Assembly: GCA_016187925.1 (NCBI GenBank)
Contig: JACPIS010000025.1
Coordinates: forward strand, 1-64,000
DNA: 64,000 nucleotides
Reading direction: 5' to 3'
Origin: Opitutia bacterium
GTDB lineage: Bacteria; Verrucomicrobiota; Verrucomicrobiia; Opitutales; Opitutaceae
The notes below the pieces were generated by a model that saw nothing but the letters and a program-made list of their open reading frames with translations, was not told where the DNA came from and made no database searches. The position numbers and the translations under genes were made by a program. This document shows positions 23,712-32,670 of the stretch, piece by piece (position 1 is the first letter of the stretch; each line of letters begins with the position of its first letter).

Positions 23712-24257
23712 ATGAAAACGCTCGTCGCCCTGCTTTGCGTGCTGGCCTTCAGCGGTTCGCTTCTCGCCCAACCCCAGCCGGCGCCGCTGCCTGTGGCCCC
23801 CGTCAAGCCGGCACCGGGCACTCCGGCGACCCCGGCCACGCCTGCGACCAAGCCGGAAGTGAAGAAGGCCGATCCCAAAGCCGATCCGAAAAAGAAGAAG
23901 GAAGAGGAGCCGAAGATCGACGGCATCGTCATCAACCGGTCCAACGGCACCTTTCTCGGCCTCAAGCTGGAGAACGGCACCTACAAGCTCACTTTCTACG
24001 ACGCGAAGAAAAAGCCCGCCACTCCGGACGTGACCCGCGCCGCGGCCCGCTGGAACCCGAATTACAAGCTGGGCAGCGAGCGCATGATTCTGAACTCGGG
24101 CTCGGACGGCAAATCGCTCGTGGGCAGCAAGACCGTGCGTCCGCCGTATGCCTTCAAGCTTTACCTTACTCTGCTGAAGGGCGCAGCCACAGGAGAAGGT
24201 GACAACGGCGAGGGCGAGCAGGCGGTGGAGTCGTTCGTAGTCGATTTCCGCGCCTGA
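23712..24257 (+). CDS. Secreted protein of unknown function
   Basis: This 181-residue protein starts with a signal peptide (MKTLVALLCVLAFSGSLLAQ). A low-complexity Pro/Ala/Thr stretch with PAT units and a Lys/Glu run (residues about 21-70) follows. A small folded domain comes next, with DGIVINRSNGTFLGLKLENG and TFYDAKKKPATPDVTRAAARW. The domain is probably beta-rich and recalls Opitutaceae proteins of unknown function. The gene is divergent from the glycosyltransferase and is followed 19 bases later by the Na/Pi transporter gene. No enzyme motif is seen. Confidence 0.8.
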   Translation: MKTLVALLCVLAFSGSLLAQPQPAPLPVAPVKPAPGTPATPATPATKPEVKKADPKADPKKKKEEEPKIDGIVINRSNGTFLGLKLENGTYKLTFYDAKKKPATPDVTRAAARWNPNYKLGSERMILNSGSDGKSLVGSKTVRPPYAFKLYLTLLKGAATGEGDNGEGEQAVESFVVDFRA

Positions 24258-24276
24258 ATGGCCGGTGGCTACTGAC

Positions 24277-25889
24277 ATGGCCTTGCTGAATATCGCGGGC
24301 GGTGTCGCCCTCATGCTGTTCGGCATCCGGTTTCTGCGCCGGGGTCTCGAGCGCATGCTGGGCCACGCGCTGCATGCGTGGATCGAGCGCATGGGCGCCA
24401 ATCGCTGGACATCGGCGCTGGCCGGCCTCGTGTTCGGTTCCGTCGCGCCTTCCTCGACGGCGCAGACGCTGCTGACGATGCAACTGCTCAACGCGGGCAA
24501 ACTGCCCGCGGAGCGGATCCTGGTTTTTTGCTCGGCGCCAACGTCGGCATCACGGTCACGGTGCAATTGCTGGCGTTCCGCTTCTTCGATTACTACGGCG
24601 TGCTCCTCATGCTCGGCGTGGCGGGTTATCTCTGGGCGCGGAGCGAAACCTGGCGCGGGGCGGGGCAGACCGTGCTGGCGCTCGGGTTCGTGTTTCTGGC
24701 CATGACCCTGATCGGTGGCGCCGCGCGCGAGCTGACGGGCAACCCCGACTTCCAGGTCATCATGGGCGTCCTCAGCCATCACAAATGGCTGCTGCTGATT
24801 TTTTCTGCCGGGCTGACCTTTGCGACACAGAGCTCCACCGCCGTGATCGGGCTGGCCATCGCGCTCGGTGACGCCGGCACTTGCGGACTCGAAGCGGTGC
24901 TGCCTGTCGTGCTGGGCGCCAATCTCGGCCTCGGGCTCACTTCGCTCGCCACCGGCTGGGCGACGTTGGCCGGCAAACGCCTGGCCGCCGCCAATCTCGT
25001 GATGAAGTGCGCGGTCATCTTCCCGCTGATCGTATTTTTCCCGGTCACGCTGGGTTGGATCGAGGCGATGCCCGGCGGCATCCCCCGGCAAACGGCCAAC
25101 GCTCATACCGGCTTCAACCTGATCGTAGCACTGGCCGGCGCCGCGCTGGCCGGATACGTCGGGCGGCTGGTGCAGCGCACGGTGCGCGAGGTGCCGAAGG
25201 AAGGCGGTCTGGCTGCGGTCGCCACGCATCTCGACTCCGCCGCCCTTTCGAGTCCGGTCTTCGCCCTGGCCAACGCCGCGCGCGAGACCCTGCGCCTCGC
25301 CGAGGAGATCAAGTCGATGATGAACGGCAGTTGGCACGGTTATCTCACGCGCGATGCCGAGCTGGTGCGGCAGGTGCAGGCCCACGACGACCGCATCGAC
25401 GAGATGCACGCCGCCATCAAACACTACCTCAGCCAGATCCCCACCGACACCATGACGCCGCGCGACAGCCAGCTGCAGTTCGGCCTGCTGCATTTCGCCA
25501 GCCAGCTGGAGACGGTGGGCGATGTCATCGACAAGAGTTTCTGCCACCAAATCCTCAAGCAGATCGTCGACCCGATGCCGTTGTCGCCCGCCGACCAGAC
25601 CGACCTGGCCGACATGCACGCCCGCACGGTGCGGCGGATTGATACCGCCATTCTGGTCCTGACGACGCGCGACCGGCAGGCGGCGCAAAAATTCCTCCAC
25701 GAAGGCGACGAATTGAAGGATTGGTGCATCGAGGTGCAGAAGCGCCATTACCAGCGGCTCATCGGCGGGGATGCCCGTCAGCTGGACGCCAGTACGCGTT
25801 TCCTCGACCTGATCAACGCCCTGCGGCGCATCAGCGGGCAGCTCAACACCATCGGCCACACTTTTGCCGGCGACAAGCCGCACAAATAG
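24277..25889 (+). pseudogene. Na/Pi cotransporter family gene with a frameshift
   Basis: The product resembles NptA/YjbB-type sodium-phosphate symporters: a pair of inverted membrane repeats with QSS motifs (seen as SSTAQTLLTMQLL and TQSSTAVIGLAIALG), GANVGIT and GANLGLG loops, then a PhoU-like C-terminal helical domain from about residue 330. The frame changes at a run of six T (24524-24529). One extra T would join ERILVF to LLGANVGITVTVQ and give a clean 537-residue protein. The reason may be a sequencing or assembly error in a homopolymer, a recent mutation, or slippage. Downstream conservation of the frame to 25889 favours an error or a very recent change. Confidence 0.8.
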
Positions 25890-25913
25890 AGCGGCTGTCC
25901 CCTGCGCGCGGAT

Positions 25914-25942
25914 TTGACAGCGCGCGGCTCCCGGAGAATGCT
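25914..25942 (+). promoter_or_regulatory. Putative promoter of the rib-nusB-ftsY operon
   Basis: TTGACA at 25914-25919 matches the -35 consensus exactly. AATGCT at 25937-25942 is a fair -10 after a 17-base spacer, and the ATG follows at 25958. No FMN riboswitch is seen in the short leader. Confidence 0.5.
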
Positions 25943-25957
25943 TTGCGCCCTTTCGCC

Positions 25958-27046
25958 ATGTCAGCTGCCGGCCCATTCGACCCCGTGGAAAACGCGATCC
26001 AGACGATCGCGGCGGGCGGCGTCGTGATCGTGACCGACGACGAGGGCCGGGAGAACGAGGGCGATCTCGTCATGGCCGCCGAAAAGGTCACGCCCGAGCT
26101 GGTGAATATGATGATCCGCTTCGCGCGCGGACTCATCTGCGTGCCGATGACGGAGCCGCAGCTGAAGCGGCTCGGCGTCAATCCCATGGTGCAGCAGAAC
26201 CGTGAGGCGATGCGCACGGCCTTCACCGTCTCGGTGGACGCTGCCGAGGGCATCACGACCGGCATCAGCGCGTTCGACCGCGCCCGCACCATCAAGCTGC
26301 TGGCCGATCCCGGCACGCGGCCCGACGAGCTGGTGCAACCCGGCCATATTTTCCCGCTGTGCGCCCGGTCGGGCGGCGTGTTGGAACGCGCGGGCCACAC
26401 CGAGGCGGCGGTGGACCTGGCGGCGCTCGCCGGCCTGCGCCCCGCCGGCGTGATCTGCGAGATCCTCAACGAGGACGGCACGATGGCGCGGCTGCCCGAG
26501 CTCATGGAGTTCAAGCGCGTCCACCACCTGCCGCTCATCTCCATCGCCTCGCTCATCGAATACCGCCACCGGCGCGAGCAGCTGGTCGAGCGGGTGGCCG
26601 AGCGACCCTTTTCCTCGGAATACGGTGAGTTCACGCTGCATGTCTTCCGCAGCAAAGTCGACGGACGCCATCACCTCGCCTTCACCATGGGCAAGCTGGA
26701 CGCCTCGCCGACGCTGGTGCGCGTGCACACCGAGAATCTGTTGAGCGACGTGTTTCACGCCAAGGAAATGGGCAGTCACCGTTCGCTGCTCACCTCGCTG
26801 GAGCGCGTGGCGCGGGACGGTCACGGGGTCATCCTCTACATGGAGCAAACCGGCCGGATGCAGGAAGCCCTGCTGGCGGCCGACAAGGCCGCGGGCGCCC
26901 CGGCCAACCTCCGCGACTACGGCACGGGCGCCCAAATTCTCACCGCGCTCGGCCTGAAGAAGATCCGGCTGCTCCAGCACGCGCCGCGCCGCGTCGTCGG
27001 CCTCGACGGTTACGGCCTCGAAATCGTCGAGCAGGTGCTCGTATAA
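25958..27046 (+). CDS. ribB: 3,4-dihydroxy-2-butanone-4-phosphate synthase with a degenerate RibA-like domain (RibBX type)
   Basis: The first 205 residues are RibB, which turns ribulose 5-phosphate into the four-carbon riboflavin precursor. The DDEGRENEGDL loop (residues about 26-36) and the RAGHTEAAVDLA motif near 147 are intact. The last 150 residues match GTP cyclohydrolase II (RibA) in outline, with DGHGVILYMEQ and LRDYGTGAQIL. The Cys triad that binds catalytic zinc is absent: at that place the sequence reads VFHAKEMGSHRSLL. This is the known RibBX arrangement, so GTP cyclohydrolase II activity must come from another gene. It heads ribH-nusB-ftsY. Confidence 0.92.
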   Translation: MSAAGPFDPVENAIQTIAAGGVVIVTDDEGRENEGDLVMAAEKVTPELVNMMIRFARGLICVPMTEPQLKRLGVNPMVQQNREAMRTAFTVSVDAAEGITTGISAFDRARTIKLLADPGTRPDELVQPGHIFPLCARSGGVLERAGHTEAAVDLAALAGLRPAGVICEILNEDGTMARLPELMEFKRVHHLPLISIASLIEYRHRREQLVERVAERPFSSEYGEFTLHVFRSKVDGRHHLAFTMGKLDASPTLVRVHTENLLSDVFHAKEMGSHRSLLTSLERVARDGHGVILYMEQTGRMQEALLAADKAAGAPANLRDYGTGAQILTALGLKKIRLLQHAPRRVVGLDGYGLEIVEQVLV

Positions 27047-27049
27047 CAA

Positions 27050-27076
27050 TTTTGGATTTCGGATTGCGGATTTCGG
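27050..27076. repeat. Short TTTCGGATT-type repeat before ribH
   Basis: The gap between ribBX and ribH contains ATTTTGGATTTCGGATTGC and GGATTTCGGA, three close copies of a GGATTTCGG unit. Such tracts are recalled as dispersed repeats in this group. Nothing else is seen in the 55-base gap. Confidence 0.4.
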
Positions 27077-27101
27077 ACAAGCCGCCGCCAATTGACCCTT
27101 C

Positions 27102-27584
27102 ATGAGTTTCGCTTCGCCCAGTGACAAAGCCATCAACGGTGCCGCCTTTCGGTTCGGCGTCGTGGCGGCGCGCTTCAACGAGGAGCTGGTCGACGGCCTG
27201 CTGGTCCGGCTGGAAAAGACCCTGACGGCGGCGGGCGTGCAACCGGCCCGCGTCGAGCTCGTCCGCGTGCCCGGTTCGCACGAGGTGCCGTGGGCGGCGC
27301 AGCGGCTGGCGGCCTCGCGCCGCTTCGACTGTGTGGTCGCGCTCGGCGTCCTGATCGGCGGCGACACGAACCACCACGAGATGGTCGGCGAAAGCGTCTC
27401 GCACGCCCTGCAGAGCGTGGCGCTGGCGACCGGCGTGCCGGTGATCAACGGCGTCATTGTCACGGAGAACCTCACCCAGGCCCGCGCCCGGTGCACCGGC
27501 CGGATCGATCGCGGCAGCGAGTTCGCGCGCGCGGCGCTCGAAATGGCCGCGCTCAAGCGCCGGCTCGGAGGAAAGAAATCATGA
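27102..27584 (+). CDS. ribH: 6,7-dimethyl-8-ribityllumazine synthase
   Basis: Lumazine synthase (160 residues) condenses the RibB product with the pyrimidine precursor in the step before riboflavin. It has ARFNEELVDGLL (residues about 18-29), VPGSHEVPWAAQRL (about 58-71), GVLIGGDTNHHEMV with the catalytic His, and GVIVTENLTQA. The length is normal. The stop overlaps the nusB start by four bases (ATGA), tying riboflavin and nusB expression. Confidence 0.95.
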   Translation: MSFASPSDKAINGAAFRFGVVAARFNEELVDGLLVRLEKTLTAAGVQPARVELVRVPGSHEVPWAAQRLAASRRFDCVVALGVLIGGDTNHHEMVGESVSHALQSVALATGVPVINGVIVTENLTQARARCTGRIDRGSEFARAALEMAALKRRLGGKKS

Positions 27585-28027
27585 GCAGTCAATTCACCCA
27601 GCGCCGGGAGAGCCGCGCCGCGGCCCTGCAGTATCTCTACGCGTGGAGCATCAATTCTCCCGCCAACCTCGCCGAGGACCTTCGCGTCTTCTTCGAGGGA
27701 CTGGAGAAACCGCGGGACAACTACGCGTTTGCCGAGGAGTTGATCCATGGGGTCATCGACAACGTCGCGGAGATCGACGGCCACATCCGCGGTCTGGCGC
27801 ACAACTGGGAGTTCGACCGCATCGCGCGCATCGACCTCGCCATCCTGCGGCTCGCGATCTTCGAGATGCTCCATCGCAAGGACATCCCGCCGGTCGTCTC
27901 GATCAACGAGGCCATCGACCTCAGCAAGCATTTCTCCACGGCCGACTCCAAGCGTTTCATCAACGGCATCCTCGACCGCATGAAGGACAAGCTCGGGCGC
28001 GACGCACGGAAACCGACCACCGAGTAG
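27581..28027 (+). CDS. nusB: Transcription antitermination factor NusB
   Basis: NusB (148 residues) binds boxA RNA with S10 in antitermination complexes. The all-helical family pattern is seen: RRESRAAALQYLYAW at residues 6-20, the DRIARIDLAILRLAIFEML helix near 84-102, PVVSINEAIDLSKHFS, and SKRFINGILDRM. The start overlaps the end of ribH; this ribH-nusB order is common in bacteria. Confidence 0.95.
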   Translation: MSSQFTQRRESRAAALQYLYAWSINSPANLAEDLRVFFEGLEKPRDNYAFAEELIHGVIDNVAEIDGHIRGLAHNWEFDRIARIDLAILRLAIFEMLHRKDIPPVVSINEAIDLSKHFSTADSKRFINGILDRMKDKLGRDARKPTTE

Positions 28028-28036
28028 CGGCGGCCC

Positions 28037-28960
28037 ATGTTTTCGCTGTTCAAGAAATTCAAGGACGGCCTGACCAAGACGGTCTCGGCCATCGCGGCGA
28101 AGACGCACGGTCTGTTCGGCGGGCGCAAGATCGACACCGCCTCGCTCGAGGAGCTGGAGGAGGCGCTCTACACGGCCGACTTCGGCGTCGAGACCACCGG
28201 CGAAATCCTCGAGGAAATCAAGGCGGCCTACCGCAAGGATCCCGCGCTGCAGGGCCAGCAGGCCGCCGCCATCGGCGCCGCCGTGCTCGAGCGCGTGCTC
28301 GCCGGCGCGGAGGGCGTGCTGCCGGCGCCGGCCGTGAAGCCGACCGTCATCGCGATGATCGGCGTCAACGGTTCGGGCAAGACCACGACCACGGCCAAGC
28401 TGGCGCACAAGCTCAAGGCCGACGGACAGACGGTCATCGTCGCGGCGTGCGACACGTTCCGCGCCGCCGCGGTCGAGCAGCTCAAGAGCTGGGCGACGCG
28501 CCTGAACCTGGAAATCGTCGCCAGTCACACCGGGGCCGATGCGGCCGCGGTGGCGTTCGACGCCTGGCAGGCAGCCAAGGCGCGCAACCACGACTGGCTG
28601 ATCGTCGACACCGCCGGCCGCCTGCACACGAAGAGCAATCTGATGGAGGAACTGGCGAAGATCCGGCGCGTGTTGCAGAAGCACGATCCGGCCGCGCCGC
28701 AGCACCGCTGGCTGGTGGTCGACGGTTCGCTCGGAAGCAATTCCATCGAGCAGGCCAGGGTGTTTCATCAGAGTTTCGGCCTGACCGGCCTGGTCGTGAC
28801 CAAGCTCGACGGCACCAGCCGCGGCGGCGCCATCGTGGGCATCTACCGGCAGCTGAAGATTCCGATCTATTTCATCGGACTGGGCGAGCAGCCGGACGAC
28901 CTGCAGCCGTTCTCCGTCAAGAACTACGCGCGGGCGGTGTTTGGTTTGGAGGCATCGTGA
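28037..28960 (+). CDS. ftsY: Signal recognition particle receptor FtsY
   Basis: FtsY (307 residues) is the SRP receptor GTPase that docks ribosomes at the membrane. It has the NG domain only, with G1 GVNGSGKTTTTAKL (about residues 112-125), DTFRAAAVEQL, G3 DTAGRLHTKSNLMEEL, TKLDGTSRGGA, and the closing LGEQPDDLQPF. A short amphipathic N-terminus (FSLFKKFKDGLTK) probably replaces the long acidic A domain of E. coli. The stop overlaps the next gene by four bases. Confidence 0.95.
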   Translation: MFSLFKKFKDGLTKTVSAIAAKTHGLFGGRKIDTASLEELEEALYTADFGVETTGEILEEIKAAYRKDPALQGQQAAAIGAAVLERVLAGAEGVLPAPAVKPTVIAMIGVNGSGKTTTTAKLAHKLKADGQTVIVAACDTFRAAAVEQLKSWATRLNLEIVASHTGADAAAVAFDAWQAAKARNHDWLIVDTAGRLHTKSNLMEELAKIRRVLQKHDPAAPQHRWLVVDGSLGSNSIEQARVFHQSFGLTGLVVTKLDGTSRGGAIVGIYRQLKIPIYFIGLGEQPDDLQPFSVKNYARAVFGLEAS

Positions 28961-29403
28961 GCTCCGTCCGCTGCGTGTTTCTGCTGCTGGGGCTTGTCCT
29001 GGGTGGGCAGCTTGCCGCCCAAGAGGACGCCGGGGACTGGCGGCTGAGCCCGAAGCCGATCCGCGATGCGGTGAAGCAGACGGTCGAAGCGCAACTGCAG
29101 GCGATCCGCGCCAAGGATTTCGAAGCGGCCTACCGCTATGCGTCACGCGGGATCAGGCGGCAGTTCAGCGCGCCGGTCTTCGCCGCCATGCTCAAGCGCG
29201 GCTACCCGGTGCTCGTACGGCACACGAGCGCCGATCTCGGGGTGGTGCGGGACGACCGGGAGAACGATGCGATGGTTGTCGTAACCGTCGTCGATCAGCT
29301 CCAGCGCAGCGCCGCCTACCGCTATTACCTCACCCACGAGGGCGAGGCATGGCGGATCGACGGCGTGGTGGCCGACGAGGCGCACAAACGCGGCGACATC
29401 TGA
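28957..29403 (+). CDS. DUF4864 family secreted protein
   Basis: This 148-residue protein starts with GTG overlapping the ftsY stop (GTGA). A signal peptide (about residues 1-22) is followed by a DUF4864-type domain: VEAQLQAIRAKDFEAAYRYAS then IRRQFSAPVFAAMLKRGYPVLV. The fold resembles the NTF2-like group. The C-terminus HEGEAWRIDGVV is typical of that fold. The function is unknown. It ends the ribBX operon and converges on the TonB receptor gene. Confidence 0.85.
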   Translation: MSSVRCVFLLLGLVLGGQLAAQEDAGDWRLSPKPIRDAVKQTVEAQLQAIRAKDFEAAYRYASRGIRRQFSAPVFAAMLKRGYPVLVRHTSADLGVVRDDRENDAMVVVTVVDQLQRSAAYRYYLTHEGEAWRIDGVVADEAHKRGDI

Positions 29404-29439
29404 ACCGCGTCAGAAGGACCACGTCACACCCCGCTATAG

Positions 29440-29513
29440 CTTCGCCGGGCTCCGTAGTGCGGAGCGCCGGCCGGCGGCGAAGTGACACCGAGTGGAGTCA
29501 GTCACCCGGTGTC
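29440..29513. terminator. Two stem-loops between convergent genes
   Basis: TTCGCCGG pairs with CCGGCGGCGAA across 29441-29482. GACACCG pairs with CGGTGTC across 29484-29513, extended by GTG/CAC. They lie between convergent genes and could act as bidirectional termination structures. There is no T-tract, and the first hairpin may be another dispersed repeat. Confidence 0.4.
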
Positions 29514-29527
29514 GCGTGGGACGAGGC

Positions 29528-31600
29528 TTAGAAGAACAAACGGACGCCGGCCAGCACACCGCGACCAGGCAGGGGGGCAAAATCCTTGAGAAAGGAGGTG
29601 CTGACCCGGGCTGATGTATCCGTGAGGTTGTTTCCTCGGATATACAGCTCCCATTCAGTGGCGCCGTTTTTGACCAGGTAGCTGATATCGACATTGAGGA
29701 GAGTGTAGCCGGCGGTGCCGCCCTCGGTCGGAGTGAACCGGTCTTGTCGGGCGGCATGACGGATTTCGGCTCCCGCCTTCCAGTGCGGACTCTCATAGCG
29801 CAACGCCGCGCCGTAACGCAGGGGCGGAATGCGCGGGAGCGGCTCGTCGTCCGTGCTCTGTTGAGCGTGAACGTAGTCTGCCATCAGCTCCAGATGCACA
29901 TGCCGCTCGTCTTGTTCGTAGAGATGGAATTCCAGTTCCGCCTCGCCGCCATAGAAGCGGGCATCCTTCGCGATGAACTGATAGGGGGTGAGCGCATCAG
30001 GGTTGTTGGCGGCCGGGATGGCGTCCGGAGCAAGCTGCTGTTCGAAGATATATCCCCTAAACCGATTCAGAAAGAGGCTGAGCGAGCCGGTGACAAGGCC
30101 GGATCGTTTGCGCAGGCTTACATCCAGACCGAGGGAACGCTCCCGCGACAGATTGCTGGTGCCGACCTCGTAGGCACCGGTGCCTCCATGCGGGCCATTG
30201 GAAAAAAGCTCCTGTGCCGTGGGCAGTCTTTCAGAATAGGCGAGGGAGGCCCCAATGGAATAATCCTTGGCCGGATAGTAGACAAAGCCACCGGACGAGC
30301 TGAAGCCCCCCAGGGTTCTGCTCTCGTTCGATGCAGCGGTGTAACCGGGCAAAAGAGGCAGAGTGGGATCGACCTCGCCCAGCTTGACGGACTGGGACTC
30401 GTAGCGCACTCCCGCCTGCCACGTTACTTTTCCCCGCTTCAGCTCTTCGAGCAGGAAAACGGCGCCGTTAGTCCCGACATAGGGTGGCGTGACAACCTCT
30501 TCGCCTACTGCGGAAAAATTGCTGTGAGAGGCCTGCAGGCCGACAGTACCGGAAAAATCGCCGGATTGCTCGATGGGCAGTTCGATTCGTCCCTCCCAGG
30601 CGCGATTGCGGAATGTTGTATTTACCGTGGAGCCGCCGCTGAGTTCGCTATGGCGGTAGTCGCCGTAGCCAAACTTGGCATGGAGCCCACGGAATGGACC
30701 GAACGGCTGGGTGACGTCTCCTGCTAGGTCGAACCGGGTCTGCCGCATGCTAATGCTGGTCGGAGGGTCGTCACCCGTTGGCACCCCGTAGTCGGTCTCG
30801 TATCTGCTGATGGCGGCGCCAAGCCGGCCGCCGCTCCAGAAGGCTGTACCGCCCAGTGCACCACTGCTGATGTCGGTTGAGCTGGAAGGCAGGGTGCCCA
30901 CCGGCTGATCGGCCGGTGCGTCGGCGTCGATGCGGGCGATGCTGGGTATGTGCACGTCGTCGGTTTTTTCCCGCAGCCCGTTGAAATGAAAGGCGAACCG
31001 ACTATTGCCGCCCCCTGCCGAGAGAACGCCGGAGCGTTCGCTTGCCGGGCCGAAGCCGCGCGCCTCCAGAGCCCCGTGCAAGCGGCCGTCGCCGCCCGTG
31101 TCGGGAATGCTATTGTCGATGACATTGACGACGCCTCCGATGGCCGAGCTGCCGTAAAGCAATGTGGCCGGTCCGCGGAGCACCTCGATCCGCGAGGCGA
31201 AAAGTGGCTCGACGACCGCATTGTGGTCCGGACTTATATTGGAGGCATCCAGCGCTCCGATGCTGTTGGCGAGCACGCGAACGCGGTCGCCACCCAGGCC
31301 GCGTATAATGGGGCGACTGGCCCCGGGACCATAATAGGTGGAACTTACGCCCGGCGTGGCAGACAAGGTTTCGCCCAGGGTCATTTGCTGACGGCGCAAC
31401 AATTCGTCTCCTATGAGGACCGAAGTGCCCTGAGCGAGATCGAAGGCGGATTTGGCGTCGGGCCCGGCGCTGATGATCAGGGTGTCGAGCTTCACAATTT
31501 TCTCCTGATCGGAGGTGGCCGAATCACCGGCGGCATCAGACGCGGTTGCAAATAGGGTGGCAGTGCAAAAGAACGGAATAAAAACGGAAAGATATTTCAT
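29528..31600 (-). CDS. TonB-dependent outer-membrane receptor (ZnuD-like)
   Basis: The 690-residue protein has a signal peptide (MKYLSVFIPFFCTATLFATA), a plug domain (about residues 50-165) with LGETLSATPGVSSTYYGPGASRPIIRGLGG and VEVLRGPATLLYGSSAIGGVVNVID, and a 22-strand-type barrel ending in Phe. The plug and barrel pattern, including ASRPIIRGLGGDRVR, resembles ZnuD-like metal receptors. The substrate is not proven. The ATG at 31600 begins the signal peptide. A small His/Cys membrane protein gene precedes it in the same direction, which fits metal uptake. Confidence 0.88.
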   Translation of the reverse strand: MKYLSVFIPFFCTATLFATASDAAGDSATSDQEKIVKLDTLIISAGPDAKSAFDLAQGTSVLIGDELLRRQQMTLGETLSATPGVSSTYYGPGASRPIIRGLGGDRVRVLANSIGALDASNISPDHNAVVEPLFASRIEVLRGPATLLYGSSAIGGVVNVIDNSIPDTGGDGRLHGALEARGFGPASERSGVLSAGGGNSRFAFHFNGLREKTDDVHIPSIARIDADAPADQPVGTLPSSSTDISSGALGGTAFWSGGRLGAAISRYETDYGVPTGDDPPTSISMRQTRFDLAGDVTQPFGPFRGLHAKFGYGDYRHSELSGGSTVNTTFRNRAWEGRIELPIEQSGDFSGTVGLQASHSNFSAVGEEVVTPPYVGTNGAVFLLEELKRGKVTWQAGVRYESQSVKLGEVDPTLPLLPGYTAASNESRTLGGFSSSGGFVYYPAKDYSIGASLAYSERLPTAQELFSNGPHGGTGAYEVGTSNLSRERSLGLDVSLRKRSGLVTGSLSLFLNRFRGYIFEQQLAPDAIPAANNPDALTPYQFIAKDARFYGGEAELEFHLYEQDERHVHLELMADYVHAQQSTDDEPLPRIPPLRYGAALRYESPHWKAGAEIRHAARQDRFTPTEGGTAGYTLLNVDISYLVKNGATEWELYIRGNNLTDTSARVSTSFLKDFAPLPGRGVLAGVRLFF

Positions 31601-31695
31601 GGCTGAGTCGGTTGCAGGCGTGCAACCGCACTGGGTGCGGTGCACAGGAACAGGGAAAGCGCCACCGGACGACGGCGACGCGACGGGTTTGTGAC

Positions 31696-32043
31696 TCAGC
31701 GCCCGGGCGGACCCCGCCCGGGCGGCAACCAATCTTTCGGCGACTCCGTCCGCTGCGGCTCGATCGGAGCCACGGTCGCGACGGTCACGATTTGTGGAAT
31801 CGTAAGGAGAACGGCCGACGGAGCGGGATTTTCCACGCCCTGGTTGTAGAGCGTGACCGCGCAGGTATGATCGGCCAGGCCTGCGTCCCGGTGCAGCGAG
31901 GCGTGCAACTCCGGGCTGCCGGCCAACAGACCGAGCAGCCAGACCGTCAGCGCGCAGAACGCCGCCATCCAGCGAAGCGCTGGGCGGGGCAGGGCGGCGG
32001 GCGGGGGCACGGGACGCAACATCAGGAGAGAACAAATTGCCAT
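31696..32043 (-). CDS. Small membrane protein with His/Cys motif next to a TonB receptor
   Basis: This 115-residue protein has one strong hydrophobic segment (WMAAFCALTVWLLGLLAGSP, about residues 25-44). A short region with histidines and a Cys follows: ELHASLHRDAGLADHTCAVTL. Similar small proteins with a conserved HxxLHxDA.HxDH.CAV pattern occur beside metal-receptor genes; this is recalled, not searched. The Pro-rich tail PPGRGPPGR is unstructured. It lies 95 bases upstream of the TonB receptor on the same strand, so a role in metal handling is possible. It starts opposite the + strand gene at 32120. Confidence 0.65.
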   Translation of the reverse strand: MAICSLLMLRPVPPPAALPRPALRWMAAFCALTVWLLGLLAGSPELHASLHRDAGLADHTCAVTLYNQGVENPAPSAVLLTIPQIVTVATVAPIEPQRTESPKDWLPPGRGPPGR

Positions 32044-32119
32044 TATGTCGAAGGCGTCAAGCGGCAGAATGCGCAGAAACGGATTGCGACCCGGCGGGCG
32101 AGCGGCGACAACCTCGCGC

Positions 32120-32632
32120 ATGAAACGTGCAATGCTTTGCCTGATGTTGGCCGTGCTTTGGCCGGTCGCGATGCGGGGCCAGGAGGATTTCACCGAGCGC
32201 CTGACGCCGGAAGAGCGCAAGTCCGCCGGCTTGGATCAGCTGACACCGGGGCAGCTGGCGGCGCTGAACGCCTTGGTGAAGCGGGATCGCGACTCCGGGG
32301 AAAAGAATCTGCGTGCGGTCGTCCGAGCCGAGTTGAAGGAGGAGGTCAAAAAGGAAGCGAAGGCCGAGGCGAAGGTGGAGGTGCGCAAGGAGGCGGAGGA
32401 GAGGCAAGTCGCCGACACGCGTGTGCTGAGCCGGATCGTCGGCAAGTTCAGCGGTTGGGACGGCAAAACGGTTTTCAAGCTCGAGAACGGCCAGGTCTGG
32501 CGGCAGGCAGATCCCGACGTGCACTACGTGAAGCCGGTGGATTCCCCCGCCGTGTTGATCGAAAAAGTATTCGGCGGCTGGCGGCTGTACGACCAGGGCG
32601 GCGGCTGGGTGCGGGTCGTCCGCATCAAGTGA
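32120..32632 (+). CDS. Secreted coiled-coil protein of unknown function
   Basis: The 170-residue protein has a signal peptide (MKRAMLCLMLAVLWPVAMRGQ). A Leu/Thr-rich start (LTPEERKSAGLDQLTPGQLAALNALV) recalls proteins whose first helix is followed by a coiled coil. The Lys/Glu/Ala coiled coil (about 65-98) comes next, then a beta domain GKFSGWDGKTVFKLENGQVWRQ with VRVVRIK at the end. The ATG at 32120 is chosen for the signal peptide. A palindromic terminator follows. The function is unknown; similar proteins are common in Verrucomicrobiota. Confidence 0.75.
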   Translation: MKRAMLCLMLAVLWPVAMRGQEDFTERLTPEERKSAGLDQLTPGQLAALNALVKRDRDSGEKNLRAVVRAELKEEVKKEAKAEAKVEVRKEAEERQVADTRVLSRIVGKFSGWDGKTVFKLENGQVWRQADPDVHYVKPVDSPAVLIEKVFGGWRLYDQGGGWVRVVRIK

Positions 32633-32670
32633 GAGGCGCGATTTAAGCGCCTTGAATCCGCCCAGAGAAG

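Noticed and set aside
25961-29146. Long minus-strand open frame opposite ribBX to ftsY
   Set aside because: All the plus-strand genes there have clear families and overlaps. The antisense product shows no domain.
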